Of a stretch of DNA of 64,000 bases, positions 16,201 to 27,650 are shown piece by piece. The DNA is from Coprinus comatus (lineage: Eukaryota > Basidiomycota > Agaricomycetes > Agaricales > Agaricaceae): positions 372,001-436,000 of the forward strand of contig JAWPGT010000004.1 of the NCBI GenBank assembly GCA_034638255.1. The letters run 5' to 3'. The notes beneath the pieces are model-generated. The model was not told the DNA's origin, ran no database searches, and was given only the letters and a program-made list of their open reading frames with translations. Each line of letters starts with the position of its first letter. Positions within the stretch are counted from its first letter, which is position 1. The position numbers and the translations under genes were made by a program.

Positions 16201-16857
16201 TCACACTGACATTGGTTTTATTCAGATTCTACGGTTATCCCTGGCACGGTAAAAGCTCAAATTTCACTTCGCATCGTTCCCGATCAAGACCTAGATACTG
16301 TTGTTGAATCCTTAACTGGTTTCTTGAGGTCAACCTTTGATTCGTTCCACTCACCCAACAAGCTTCAGGTATCCTATCAGTTATTACAGTTTGAAGTGCC
16401 AAGTTGAGGTCTCACTGATTTATAGATCAACGTCGAGCACACCGCAGACTGGTGGTTAGGTGAGCTCAATGACCCATACTTCAAAGCTTTGGAACAGGCA
16501 GTAAAGGATGAGTGGGGTATGGAGCCATTGCGGATTAGAGAAGGAGGAGTAAGTATATCTCTCACTCTGTTCTGTGAATAATCATACTAAAATGGCGAAG
16601 TCTATTCCTTCTGTTCCATGGCTAGAGAAAGAGTTCAAATGTCATGCTTTGCATCTTCCGATGGGACAAAGCACAGTAAGTTAACAAAATATCAATCGCT
16701 TCTGTTTATCAGTACTAATCATTCACTTTAATAGGACCAAGCACATCTGCCTGATGAACGTATATCCTTAGTCAATTTGCAGAAGGGAAAGGCAGTTGTT
16801 GAGAGGTTTCTACTCACTATCGCAGAAAGAAATTTGTCCTCTAACTCAGCAATGTGA
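13262..16857 (+). CDS. DUG2: Dug2: WD40 plus M20-family peptidase of the glutathione degradation pathway
   Basis: In yeast Dug2 pairs with the amidotransferase Dug3 to cleave glutathione in the cytosol. Starts MPSLPNPSLGRNLQA (intron 1 begins GTATGT). WD40 blades follow: HNSSVLSLAANDHYIFSGSQ, LRGHTGSVLALEYAK, LFSSGGDSTIRVW, DLYSLAWSPSLQTIFVGC, YVKFWD, GAVLALASSRGDTIAAG, SWQAHRGVLLSSFVTYR, LLTGGSDDNIKVW. The peptidase half follows: FVSIPSVSSQLEHSEDCRQA, GEGNSPIVLGTFEGT, HYDIIPAPSEGWGSDPF (metal His), GRGVTDNKGP (metal Asp), LIEGEEEIGSPRFG (catalytic Glu pair), CLTYGLRG, and HLPDERISLVNLQKGKAVVE near the end. TGA at 16855-16857. Many introns; one at 14482-14528 uses a GC donor. The domain order and length (about 900 residues) match Dug2, so it is one gene, not two. 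Confidence 0.92.
14482..14528 (+). other. GC-AG intron in DUG2
   Basis: The reading frame IIVQE continues as GVDILSLCFLRGDLFTC only if bases 14482-14528 are removed. That intron begins GCACGA and ends TTGCAG; the only nearby GT would leave an intron of about 23 nt. Non-canonical GC donors are a known minor class in fungi. Confidence 0.6.
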
Positions 16858-17352
16858 ATTCCTTGATTAATTCTCAAAGATTTTCTCTTCCTGGTAGTCC
16901 TTAATTTTTTTTCTACTTAATACCTTCGAAAGTTTTGTGCGTGCTTGCAATATGTTGCTCTGGTATTTGCTGTTTGTAACTTTCGATAGTGACTCCAAAT
17001 TATTCGACTATTCTCTACCCTTGCGAGCTCGCTCTTCACACAATGTAACATCACGGGGAGAAGACATATGGAACAAGGCGTGTGATGTACGAATGTGAAG
17101 AAGGAAGTAAATTAGTGATACAATAATATACAATATACATACTTGGCAGGCCATTGTAAGGGAATAAAGCGCACAACCGTGAGAAAGTTTATATTAAGGA
17201 GATCAGTGCTCAGGGGGTTAATTATATATGTCTCAGCCAATCGACATGTCATGTTCTAGTAGCACGGCTGCAATCCGGGATTAGACTTATTCTTTTCCCG
17301 AGAAGATATATAATGACTGCCTTTCCCCTTGTGCTTTCCAACTGGACCCAAC
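16858..17352. other. Intergenic region, DUG2 3' end to alcohol dehydrogenase promoter
   Basis: 495 bp without a coding signal. The first 150 bp is T-rich and probably the DUG2 3' untranslated region. The distal part carries a TATA-like box at 17307-17313 in front of the alcohol dehydrogenase gene. Confidence 0.55.
17307..17313 (+). promoter_or_regulatory. TATA box of the alcohol dehydrogenase gene
   Basis: TATATAA lies 40 bp upstream of the ATG at 17353 and is followed by a CT-rich stretch (CTTTCCCCTTGTGCTTTCC) of the kind found at fungal transcription starts. Confidence 0.55.
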
Positions 17353-19068
17353 ATGACTTCTCACGAAAATCTACCAGATGTACAGAAAGCAATCCGGTGG
17401 CATCCTCCATCATACGATATTAGGCTAGAGGACGTCCCTGTCCCAAAGTAGGTTTCTGCGATACACAATCTTATCATCAAGCTCCAGGGATTGATCAAGT
17501 ATTTTCGTATAGGATCCAGCACCCTGACGATGCTATTGTTAAAGTGACGGTGAGCGATTTGTGTACCCTATCAATTAAACCGATTTTGACTTCATGTCTA
17601 GCTCGCAGGGTTGTGTGGTAATATATACCTATCCTTCTGTTGAGTTTGACAGATTGCTCAGTAACGCATTAGGTAGTGATCTTCATATCTATCGTGGTCA
17701 CGGAGGCGTAAACAAAGTGTTAGTCTCGATCCCACCCAATCTCTAACATACGGTTCACGAATCTGACCCATTTCATAGACATACGTGTGGTCATGAGTTT
17801 ATCGGCGAAATCGTTACACTTGGTGAGAGCTACAAACCCGAAGTAACTGGTAGACCTGCCTTGTACTCCAGCTTGAAGATCGGTGACAAAGTTGTTTCAC
17901 CATTCACTGTCAACTGTGGAGAGTGTCAGTAAGTCAAGCTCTCAACCCCCTCATGAAGAGATAACGTATTCCATAAACAGCGTGTGCCGTCTTGGATATA
18001 CTGGAAGATGCCCAGACGGCTTCCTCTTCGGATCTCCAGCGCTTGAAGGAGGTCAAGCACAATACATTCGAGTACCCAAAGCGGGTGGCACCCTCTTTAA
18101 TCTCAGCAATCCTACGACTTGGTCTAGTTCTCTCCCTCAAGATGCCAAACAGAGGGCTCTTTCCAAAATTGCAGATAGCTCTCTTCTGGTGTTGGGCGAT
18201 ATCCTACCCACCGGTCTTTTCGCAGCCCTACAAGCTATCAATCACCCAAAGGTTGCCCCAGTTCTCACTGGAAAACCTTGGCCACTTTGTTTCAACCAAG
18301 AGGGTTTATCTGGAAATGAAGTTAGTTTGACGGATTCCGATCGTGTCTTAACAGTTGCTATCATTGGTTTGGGTCCTGTTGGTGTATGCGCTACAGTAAG
18401 TATGTTAGATGTCCTAGCAACTAAAGGAGTGCCGTTCCGAATTGTGGCCATCGATCCTGTTGGATCTCGAAGGGAGAAAATGCAGGCAGTTTACAATGCA
18501 ATTGATGCAGAGGGAAAAGGATCCGGGGAATTTGTGGTACTTCCAATCGACGAAGCCAAGGCCAAGGTCAAGGAATGGACAAATGGTGTTGGCGCAACGG
18601 CTGTGCTAGAGGTTCGACATTTACAAATATTGACCGGTAATGGATAAAGCTAACTTATTAATAGGTTGTTGGAAATAACAGTGCTCTGAGCCTTGGTTAC
18701 GACCTGGTTCGAGCCTTTGGTGTTATTACATCTGTCGGCGTGCTGCATGGTGAGTCGCCGTTGCCAATAAGTGGAAGTCAACTCTACAACAAGAATGTTT
18801 CACTTGACTTTGGTCGTTGTCCTGCTCGTGCAATGTTCCCTTTGGCTTTCGATCTTCTGGGTAAGTGATATTATTAGAAGGGCATGATGCATAATTAACT
18901 AACTGGTATGTGTGTGCCGCGTCAGTCAAGAGGCAGGACGTCTTCGGGAAAGTTGGGGATGCTGCAAGCTTAATTGACAGGATAGTTGGTTTTAATGAAG
19001 CATCTGAGAGTTACCGCGCCTTTGACAAGGGAGAAATAGGAAAGGCGATATTTGACCCGTGGAGATAA
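17353..19068 (+). CDS. Zinc-dependent alcohol dehydrogenase-like protein (MDR superfamily)
   Basis: Medium-chain NAD(P)-dependent dehydrogenase. Spliced reading: MTSHENLPDVQKAIRWHPPS, LEDVPVPK, AGLCGSDLHIYRGHGG (catalytic zinc Cys), THTCGHEFIGEIVTLG (zinc His and Glu), IGDKVVSPFTVNCGEC then HVCRLGYTGRC (structural-zinc cysteines), GGQAQYIRVPKAGGTLF, LGDILPTGLFAA, TVAIIGLGPVGVCATVSM (Rossmann GxGPxG), RIVAIDPVGSRREKM, GATAVLEVVGNNSALSLGYD, ending AFDKGEIGKAIFDPWR and TAA at 19066-19068. Around 430 residues, similar to fungal formaldehyde-dehydrogenase-like/sorbitol-type MDR enzymes. No signal peptide, so cytosolic. Substrate cannot be given. About 250 bp separates it from the convergent arabinanase gene. 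Confidence 0.88.
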
Positions 19069-19318
19069 GCTGCCATATATCAGTACTATCAGTAGTAAAA
19101 GTGTTATGTATATGTAATATTGCAGCAAAACATACGCTCTCGTGAAGTCCTCAATTATTTAAATACACGAGAGTGATCGATTTACTTATATGAAGTCCTT
19201 GATTCAAATGGCTCGATAATATCATATTTTCGGAACTCCTGGTATATAAAACAAACGGTTGCTCTTCGAATTTGTACGATGGGACTTATTAGCGTAGATA
19301 ACGCTGATCGTAGGTTTA

Positions 19319-21045
19319 TCAGACAACAACCTATAAAGATATTGATATTAATAATTGATACTTGTGGTCAACTCATCCAAAATACTTACTGGCCAGCCAC
19401 TCGAGAAATCGAGCCTGTTGATACCAAGCTAGATTAAGCATAAGCACACTGGTAACTGTTCAATTGAAGCAAAATACTTACGAAACTTCCAGACGGCGTG
19501 TAGTAATCTATGGATATGGTTAGCTACCCTTCAAGTGCATGTGAGGTGATGACCTACGGTATACAAGAATGGGACCGTCTCCATCTGTCATAATATCTTG
19601 ACCACCAGGACCAATAATCTACACATATCGTCAATGACAAACAACTTTGAAATATGCTGTGGGTAACCGACAGATCCATGTGAACCAAGAACCAAAGTAC
19701 CACCTCCAGCGGTCAATGCAACACCGCTTTTGTCTACAAATCCACTTGTCGGACTACAATGAAACGAGCGTGTATCTTAGAATAATTACTAATAAGTATT
19801 TCAGTAGCAGCATACCTGGTGGATCTCCCTACGCGGATGTTGTAGGTACTTGAGGTACCAGCACAGCAATTATCCCAAGAAGTAAATAAGTAGAAGAAGT
19901 TTCCATTTTTATAAGTGGCACTAGCTTCGATCGCTCCACCATTGGCAGTGCGTTGGGCGAGCGAAGTTACAGTATTGCTCAAAAGTTTCCCGGTGGATGG
20001 GTTAACTCTAAAGTTATTATAAATAATTGATAACAACAAGGAACGCATGGGGAACTTACTCCATGGATTTGATGCCAGTCCACCAGCTACCAAGACTCAA
20101 ATACCACCTGCCGTTTTCTGACCTTAGTTAGTACAAGCTCGTGAATGAAGCTGATAGATGGCTTACCAACAAGCAAGCTATCGCAAATGGATTGAGAGTA
20201 ATGAGTACCCTGTCATATATGATTCCCAAACCATGGACGTACTTGGGGTCAATAGCCTTAAGAAAAGTGAATGTTATGTTATGTGTGCAAATTATCATCA
20301 TCACACGACACTCACATTATAGTTGTTGCTAGTAGAACTTGAAGTAATCAATCCTTCATTTGACCAACTACCTGAAAACTCGAGTTGATATCTCATGAGT
20401 TAAGATATTATAGAATACATACCAGGCAGACCGGTGGTCGATTTGGCTAAGAAGATGGCCGACTTTTCCGGGGGGGAAAAAGTGAGAATAAGTAGTTACA
20501 CTGTGGAGAAAAAGCTTCACCTTTTGAGATCCAAACGTAGATGCCGAATAGTATAACTAATATCCACAAGCCATTGGACAATGGATCAGGGACTTCATGC
20601 GCCACATTTTGAATGCACGCACCCAGAAAACACCATTGGCATAATAGCAATCTGGCGCCCACAGATTTCTGGTTCAGGATTCTTCAACGGTCTTTTCTCG
20701 ATAACTAAATACTATCTATTTACCCATTTCTAGTTCCTGTGTAAGTGTCTGTCCAACTTGCACCATTTGGCCAGACTTTTCCGATCAAACTCCAAGCGGT
20801 ACGGTCAGTGGATGTGCGAATTTCAATACCCACAGCAGTCGCTGGAATTTTCATCTCTTGAGAATATATATCGCTGCTGGATAACTTTATTTGCACTCAC
20901 AGAAAACGAACCACTTTCCACTGTTATCCTTGCACATGGTTGGGTCATGGACGGCCGTGTTTCCTGTTACCACACCAGGGCCGACTTGAGCAAATGCAGC
21001 ACCTGCAATAGCAAGCAAATAAGACAAAGAGCGCCACTGAACCAT
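19319..21045 (-). CDS. Secreted endo-1,5-alpha-L-arabinanase, glycoside hydrolase family 43
   Basis: Cuts the arabinan side chains of plant pectin, outside the cell. The ATG at 21043-21045 opens a signal peptide (MVQWRSLSYLLAIAGAAFA, cleavage before QVGPG). The five-bladed propeller then shows the three GH43 acidic sites: AVHDPTMCKDNSGKWFVF (general base Asp), NLWAPDCYYANGVFW (pKa-tuning Asp) and NGGAIEASATYKNGNFFYLF (general acid Glu). Other family landmarks: TSTDRTAWSLIGKVW, GRWYLSLGSWWTGIKSM, TSWDNCCAGTSSTYNIRVGR, GPGGQDIMTDGDGPILVYHY and LGINRLDFSSGWP, which a last intron joins to VVV and TGA. At least ten introns. About 320 residues, the normal single-domain length, with no carbohydrate-binding module. 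It is the only obvious plant-wall enzyme in the window. Confidence 0.9.
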
Positions 21046-21616
21046 TCTGATAATGCGTGTTAGGTGGAATTATTTGGGGGCCTGTTCTTATATTCTCAAC
21101 CCAAGTCAAGTGATATAGTGTTCTGTATGTTAAAAGAAGACGTACCACCACAGACGTGATCATGTAGACGGGCCGCGGACCGTTGGAATAATTCAGATTG
21201 AACACATAATCTATTGTTAACTCCAGATTATGGTTGCTTCAACAACCAAGCGACGGACCGTCGTGTCCCACATGCTACCACAATTGCATCCGTGCGCACG
21301 AGATGTACTGTACATTACTTCGGGAAGTAAGGTCATTATTCTGGCAAGTCTCTCTTCCGAGGTTGTACTTGTGGGCTGAATCACGAGGTATAATATCTGG
21401 GGTGGCTTGATACAATGATGGAAAGACAGAGTGATTCTTAGGCTATCAGGCGTTGATTCGTCGGGGCCGTGAGTAGAGACAGCTCATTAACTATTCTACT
21501 GGAACCCTTATCAGATATATGCCAGAATTTCGACTACTGACCTGACGTGCACTTACTATGGTTACGTTGCTTGAAGGAGTATTGTGAGTCCAATTTGAGT
21601 GAGTTTACGAGTACAA
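21046..21616. other. Intergenic region between arabinanase promoter and BTB gene 3' end
   Basis: 570 bp with no coding signal. It should contain the arabinanase promoter. A single CTGGGG (about 21399) fits the SYGGRG carbon-repression consensus, but one six-base match is weak. No repeat or RNA gene was seen. Confidence 0.45.
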
Positions 21617-22803
21617 TTAGAGTGGCGGTTCGGTTGGTAAATCATTAGCCTCCATTTCTGTCCAACTTGGAAGTCCAATTACTAGAGGAAGCTCCTCCCA
21701 AATCCTTTTACGCAGGTCTGCAAGATTCTCGTGGAATTGGGAACTACAATTTGTGCATATGAATTGATCGCGGGATATTTCGCGCCCCGCTTGAATCATG
21801 AAAAAGAGTGGTCCTGTTTTTAGCGACCACGAGCATGACAGCTGAAGTTGAAGGCGACGAAATCGTCCCGCACAGACATTTGAGGACATACAACGCGATT
21901 GATCAGGATGTTCACAGAAGTCTCGAATAAAATGAAGGATTATGTGTAGTCGGTATTGATAGATTGTTGTATATGATTCCAAGTCGGAGGCGGAAAGTAC
22001 AGCTGAGGGCTTCGAAGAGTGTTCAGGTTTCAGCTTAGGGTGATCGCCTTTCACGAATTCCGCCAGTGAATATAGGGAGAGGAAGTAGAATGCAGATGGA
22101 ATAACAATCTTGACGTTGACTTCTCTTGCCAAATTTATGACAAGTAACGGGTGGACGTAAGGATAAGAAAGTTCGTCAACGACAGGAGAGCTGAGTGCAG
22201 CTTCAACCATGTTATCATGGCCTTCGAGAGTATGAGACCATGTCTGTGCAAGAAATCTTATAGCACAGGCGCGTAGGTTAGCAATGAAATACTTGTTAGC
22301 TAAGCGAAGGATGCCGGCAAGGTAGAAGAAGTCATCGAGGTTCCTATTCTGAAAGTTTCTGCACACTAATTAGGCCCCGAGGATGATAGGTTTCAGCACC
22401 AGGAACTCACGGGCCATCGTAGAGAGCTTTCGCGAGGTTGGCTAGTTCCACAGGATTGTCGTACATACAAACAACTTGACAGCCTTCATATTTCTCAACC
22501 CTGGCGTCTGGTTGTGGGATTTCAAGCATGTTCCGAAATATTTCAGAGTGCCTAGCCTGTAGCAGTAAGTAAGCATATGCGTTCAAAACCCAGAGAACAG
22601 CGCATACAAGGATACCCCGATGAAGTTTGAAAGCCGTAGGCGTTTCGTAGGTGATAAGCACTATATTTCCATCTTCGAACCAAGGCTATGAAGGATATAA
22701 AATCATGGCCTGGACGACGGTATAGCTGGTAGATACCTACATCGCCGCGAGTATGAATGATTGCACCGATGGAAAGGCGATGTCCTTGTTCTTCTACTCC
22801 CAT
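21617..22803 (-). CDS. BTB/POZ domain protein of the mushroom-expanded type
   Basis: BTB proteins dimerise and often act as cullin-3 adaptors or in chromatin; many agaricomycete BTB proteins remain uncharacterised. The start at 22803 reads MGVEEQGHRLSIGAIIHTRG; a 5' intron leads to PWFEDGNIVLITYETPTAF and KLHRGILARHSEIFRNML, the core of the BTB fold in this family. Then QVVCMYDNPVELANLAKALY and LDDFFYLAGILRLANKYFIA (BTB/BACK-like helices). The C-terminal half contains a Cys cluster (SRCMSSNVCAGRF; FICTNCSSQF) that might bind metal. Stop at 21617. About 350 residues with three introns. It shares a 112-bp divergent promoter with MON1. Confidence 0.82.
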
Positions 22804-22857
22804 CTTCCTGTGCGTTCGCTCAACTGAGAGGAACCAGAAGAGACCGTGCCACAAAGA

Positions 22858-22865
22858 CACGTGAC
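22858..22865 (+). promoter_or_regulatory. CACGTGAC (RTCACGTG) E-box in BTB/MON1 divergent promoter
   Basis: CACGTGAC lies near the middle of the 112-bp gap between the two divergent start codons (22803 and 22916). The reverse complement GTCACGTG matches the RTCACRTG core bound by Cbf1-type bHLH factors. Matching elements occur upstream of several other genes in this window. Confidence 0.5.
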
Positions 22866-22915
22866 TCGCTGCATGACAGGAGGAGAGATTGGACTAAACG
22901 AAGCCACCACCGAAT

Positions 22916-25222
22916 ATGTCCCGCACTCCTCGTTCGAGGACACCGACACCTGGACTGGCCAGACCATCGCCGTCACGCCTCATTATACCCCCACTACGGC
23001 CCTCGCCATCGCTATCTAATTTGCACATACACAGCCATAACACAGGTCCGCCTGACAATGAAGTCCCTCCGGTACCACCACTTCCACGAGAAGTGACTCT
23101 TGAAAGTTCTGCATCATCCATCATTAATGTAGACATGAATGAGGGAATGATTGTCTCTCAGGATATAGACAGCGATACTGAAACGCAAGAGGAAGAAAGT
23201 ATACATGCGCAGCCTGTTTCCGTTTCCAGCGAGGAGTCTAAAAACTTTTTACGAGAGCAATTAAGAAGAACATTGAGTGGAAGGCAGAACGCAGGTTCGT
23301 CATTCCTTCCGATGCCCTACATCTGTCTCATAGTCATAAGTAAGAACACCCTACACCGACACAGGCAACAAGTAACAGACAACGGCAGTCTGAGATACAT
23401 GAACTAGATTTCACAGCGGGTACGGGATCAAACATATCGATCTCCGGTTGTTCATAAGCTTAGCTTCATACTAGCCACCATATATCCTCCCAGAGAATAT
23501 TTCGTACTAACAGATGCAGGCAAACCTGTTTACATTAGGTAGATCTGGTCCATAACACAAGCACAGGTATCTTATCTCATAACCCCAGTCGTGCAGGAGA
23601 CCTCAACCCAGATAGCATGGCCTCTACTATCGGAATCATGCAAGCCCTAATATCCATCTTTATCGACGATGGAGACAAAATCAGATGTATCAATGCAGGA
23701 AAGACGAAGATAACCTTCTTGCTCCGTCCACCACTTTACTACGTATGTGTTTCATCCTGGGGTGAACCAGAATCAGTAGTGAGTGTGGATTAGTGCCACC
23801 TACCGCCAAATATCTGACCCTTCAACAGACGAGGACACATCTTGAATACGTACATCTTCAAATATTGAGCATTGTAACTGCTTCTCAGCTGAGAAAAATA
23901 TTTGAGAGGCGGACGAATTTCGATCTTCGACGTCTACTTGATGGCAAGTAATAAAAGTTCCTAAGGGGATCTAAACTTATTTAATAATTTATTACCCACA
24001 GGAGCGGAATCCTTCTTGACTTCATTGCTCGAAGGGCTCGAATTTGACTTGGCAATTAGTACCTCTTCATTGCATTGTTTAAAGCTCGACCCCAGTCTGA
24101 GAAAACGGATAGCTGAGTCACTCGTGCCAACCGGGAAGACAAAAGTGAATAAATTACATATCTTGAAAGTGATTATCACTCAGTGAACTTTAGGATATGC
24201 TCTATGTTATGTTACTAGCCTCGAACCGTGTGGTAACATTAATTCGACCTAGAAAGCACTCTATCCATCCCGCCGGTCAGTCATTTTGATTGAGTTTGGT
24301 TCTAGCTAATGATCGTGTGTCAGATATTCATATACTCCTCAATACAATCAAGTCTCCATCGATATCTAACTCTCAGGCATCAGCATCTTGGATACCCGTG
24401 TGCCTCCCTAAATTCAACCCAAGCGGATTCGTCAACGCCTACATTTCCTTTCTATTCCGTGATAATGTAAATCAAGAAATTAGCCCATCACCCTCAAGCA
24501 GTTCTGTAGCTTCGATTGCAGATCTCTCTCCGCAAGAAGCCACCGTACAACCAAATATTACCCTAATATGTATCAGTGGTAATGGCGATTTTGATCTTGT
24601 TAAACAATGGTGTGATACAGTAACTATGGTACGCAACTGTTGTCCACTACAAATATTTGGTGGCTGATAAGTGAACAGAAAATAATTGCCGATGGATCTC
24701 TAAGTGTTTTGTCGAAGGCAATACAATCTCGCCAAACTGGATATTCAGTTACGGACTTGGGTGTTCCTGGGCTACGTCACTTCATCTATAAGTCACGCTC
24801 TCAAGTACAAGTAACCTTCCCAGAATTTGAAGATCCATATAATACGGGGAGCACAAAACGCAGGTCAGTTTCTGGTTTGTACGATGATTGGTGTAGAAGG
24901 TAACGATTTCTCAGATTGATTACGCTGTATCAAACACTACATGATGCAATACACGCCAAGTCGGGCCAGTCGGAACTCTTGAAGCTTCAGTACATTAAGA
25001 CGGATAATGAGAGCGTATTAGGTTGGGTAGGTTGGCCCTTCAATCTCATCCCAATTTCATGTATACTCAAATTCGATCAAGATTACTCAACCGTTTGAGC
25101 TGTACATTGCACTTTCACCCCGATTACCAAAGAGCGCAGTGATCGGTGCTGCTAATGCTGTTGTGCGATGGGTTAAGAAGGAAGAGTCTCGTTTATTCCT
25201 ACGTGATGCACCAGTCTTTTAA
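22916..25222 (+). CDS. MON1: Vacuolar fusion protein Mon1
   Basis: Mon1 with Ccz1 forms the exchange factor that recruits and activates Rab7/Ypt7 on late endosomes and autophagosomes. Starts MSRTPRSRTPTPGLARPSP, a Ser/Pro-rich arm, then acidic and Ser-rich residues. The longin domains follow: HKLSFILATIYPPREYFVLT, DAGKPVYISRAGDLNPDSMA, TIGIMQALISIFIDDGDKI, FLLRPPLYYVCVSSWGEPES, HLEYVHLQILSIVTASQLRK, ESFLTSLLEGLEFDLAIS, MLYVMLLASNRVVTLIRPRK, DIHILLNTIKS, SWIPVCLPKFNPSGFVNAYI, ITLICISGNGDFDLVKQWCD, VPGLRHFIYKSRSQVQVTFP. The C-terminus is ELYIALSPRLPKSAVIGAAN followed by VVRWVKKEESRLFLRDAPVF, TAA at 25220-25222. The order and length (about 620 residues) fit Mon1. Confidence 0.9.
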
Positions 25223-25255
25223 GTAGCGTATATTATTAGCACACCAGTGTCCGTC

Positions 25256-25265
25256 ATCACGTGAT
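25256..25265 (+). promoter_or_regulatory. ATCACGTGAT palindrome upstream of mS41 gene
   Basis: A perfect 10-bp palindrome, 48 bp before the ATG at 25314 and 33 bp after the MON1 stop, so it lies in the whole 91-bp spacer that must hold the downstream promoter. It matches RTCACGTG. Confidence 0.55.
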
Positions 25266-25313
25266 TCCAAAAAGACTGGTCCACATTTTCTGTAGAGTTC
25301 CGGCTTATTCGCC

Positions 25314-25872
25314 ATGTTGCTTAACTTTGGAACTCGTCTGAGTGCTTCTATACCCCACCTTACGCGTTCTATTGTAAACAAAGCTGTTCTGCGTCCCGTT
25401 CCACCTCCAAAAATCTTTCCTCCACCTCCAGGAAAACCCAGTGCGTCGCCACTGAAAATATCCACTCCCGAAGAGTTTCTGAAAGCAATTGGACGATCCT
25501 CCGAAGAGAAGCTATCCAAAGAGACTTGGGATGAGCTATGGAAGACGTCAGGTCATGATATGCGGGTAGCCGGCTTAGCTGTAAGGGACCGAAGGTATGC
25601 GCGTCAAATGTGTTTCTCCGCAATGACCATGCCAAACTATGTTTAGGTATATCCTTTGGTGCATGGAGAAATATCGTCTAGGTCTTGATCCAAGGGAATT
25701 CGCTCATGAACCTAAACCTAAGAAGACGATTCGAGGGTAAGTACTTTATTTTGATCATTGAGCTCGAAAAAAAAACTGAACATCATTTATTTGGGTTTTA
25801 ACTTTTAGCTGGGGCCCTGCTGTACAAAACGGCAAGCGGATACGCTCGCGACGACTAAAAAACAAGAACTAG
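25314..25872 (+). CDS. FYV4: Mitochondrial small-subunit ribosomal protein mS41 (Fyv4), IGR motif
   Basis: Component of the fungal mitoribosome small subunit. The N-terminus MLLNFGTRLSASIPHLTRSI is basic and acid-free, as in a mitochondrial presequence. A Pro-rich linker leads to the IGR domain: STPEEFLKAIGRSSEEKL, WDELWKTSGHDMRVAGLAVR. A 56-nt intron (GTATGC..TTTAG) joins this to RRYILWCMEKYRLGLDPREF. A second intron joins KPKKTIRG to WGPAVQNGKRIRSRRLKNKN and TAG. About 150 residues, the usual size. The RRYILW..KYR pattern after the IGR helix is the family's signature. Confidence 0.88.
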
Positions 25873-26088
25873 AATTACATCCGGAATATACATGTCATTA
25901 ATTTTCTATTTCTGAAGATAATATTGGTGGGCCAGCACATAATCCTTTGTCTACGGCTCAAGGGAGTACGCGTACAACTGTAAAAGTAAGATTTCATAGC
26001 AGGAAAAAGGAACCCATGGTGTGTCCCAAATTGGGGCGAGGAGAATGGGTTATAAAAAAGCGGAGGAGTGTATAGCGAATTAATTCGC

Positions 26089-27181
26089 TCAATCCTCTGT
26101 AGCCTCGCCAGGTCGGCCAACACAGACAACATTCGTGTTATCTAAATGTCGCTTTAGTGCATCACGGCGACTGAAAGTTTGCATGCAACCTCCTATCCGC
26201 TGCTGACCCAGGAACTCGAATGGTACTGCGTCATTGGGAATGTCGTAGAAATGAGCCTCATCAACTGTTACGCCTTTACACCACCATCCTTTAGTCTGGT
26301 CTGCTTCGCTTGGTCGAGTATGTGTGCGAAGATGGCGCTTGAAGTCGGGTAACCGTCTATTAACTTGCCTCCAACCACATTCCGGACAAATGAAATTTGG
26401 GCTAGCCCCTTCACAGACTTTTTCAATAATGGCTGGTGTTGTACTTTGTTTATTGCGTGAAAGAGTTGCACCAGGAGCACGTTTACTGCCCGGGTCTAGA
26501 GAAGCTGACATACTTCTGCGGGCAATGGGGACCGATCGACGAGGGGAATTATATGAAATACGACGTCGCTTAACGCTCGATATCTGAGGGGAAGGAATGT
26601 ACTCGTCATCAGTTCCGCCATCCGTTTCTTCGTCGGCCTCTTCGTCGGAAAGAACGGATTTGACGTGTCGTGTCGCAGCTCTTTTGCGCTTTCCCTGCAG
26701 TATCGGGGACGGTGGATCATCCCGTAAGTCTTTGGCAATGTTATTTGTGAGTCGAGGCGAATTTATTGGTGAGGCTGTAAATGGCTGGAGCCTTGGGCTT
26801 GGAGGCAATGATGCAGGTTCATCACTGATGACCCTTGAGTTATTTAGTCAGTAATCGATCGGGACAAACAGTCAAGTTAAACCTACTCAGCAATATGTTC
26901 TCTCTTTGGAGAGAATGGGATCGGAAAGACATTTAAGACATGGTCATCCTCGTCTAGATCCTCTAAACTCGTTGACCCCGTAGTGATAGAAGGACTTCGA
27001 CTTGATGTTGAGGATGAAGATGAAGATCCAAAGTCATCCGACTCCGAGAGCAGGAGAGAGGAGATTGGAGAACACGAATCGACAAGATGCCCTTTATCAT
27101 CAGAAGTGAAATAGTCAGCGGCGTAAAATCACCTCGTTGCAAAATTGACTGATTTAGTAGGGGTTCTTTCAACTTGTCCAT
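26089..27181 (-). CDS. C2H2-type zinc-finger DNA-binding protein
   Basis: Likely transcription regulator. Exon 1 (MDKLKEPLLNQSILQR, ATG at 27179-27181) joins, after a 41-nt intron, to an acidic Ser-rich segment (HLVDSCSPISSLLLSESDDF; SLEDLDEDDHVLNVFPIPF). A second intron joins HIAEVISDEPASLPPSPRL. Then come basic patches (GKRKRAATRHVKS, SVKRRRISYNSPRRS) and two fingers near the C-terminus: ICPECGWRQVNRRLPDFKRH with LRTH, a normal C2H2, and a second, extended one in which the first Cys (GWWCKGV) lies about 30 residues before the next (IGGCMQTF), followed by ALKRHLDNTNVVC. Length about 340 residues. No clear in-frame ATG exists in the last exon alone, which supports the upstream exons. Target genes unknown. 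Confidence 0.75.
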
Positions 27182-27650
27182 CGTTCATTGTCCGTAGATC
27201 ACAGCGCCATAATCTTTTCGTCTCTGTGGTATGTTTCGAAAAGGAGACTCTGCTATATCATTGATTGCATTGTCTGTAGTAAAAAGTCAAATTTGTAACT
27301 CGTCAGTTCGCGTCGCGTCTATCACTCCCTCGAACGCCTTTCATCAGCAGCAGGTTGGACTAGATTGTGATCGGCCCGAAGGGATTTCGGGCAAAGGAAG
27401 TCTATCAGTTCCATCTATACTAGATTATTCGGTTTCAGTAGCAGCGATGACGCACGATAATAGGTCCGGCAGACGCCCTAGGATTTAATATCAAGAACAC
27501 GAGGCGTCAACGAGGTATGAAATGATCCATTTGTTGACATTATCGCATGGACATCACCCGTACATAGTCCTCAACATGCCGTTAAGGGGAGGGACAATGG
27601 TATTCGTGAAAGCATTTTAGGTATGACATGAGGAATAAGCATTGTGTTGA
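27182..27650. other. Intergenic region between C2H2 gene promoter and FHA gene 3' end
   Basis: 469 bp between a minus-strand start (27181) and the next minus-strand gene's stop (27651). A plus-strand open stretch (27231-27488) has no recognisable domain or splice partner and I do not call it. No repeats seen. Confidence 0.45.

Noticed and set aside
13262..16857. Reading the WD40 part and the peptidase part as two genes
   Set aside because: Frames connect through ordinary introns, and the fused order is the known Dug2 architecture.
21390..21410. CreA/Mig1-type site before the arabinanase gene
   Set aside because: Only one six-base CTGGGG match; paired sites are usually needed.
27231..27488. 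85-codon plus-strand ORF
   Set aside because: No recognisable motif and it lies in the promoter region of the C2H2 gene; chance ORF more likely.
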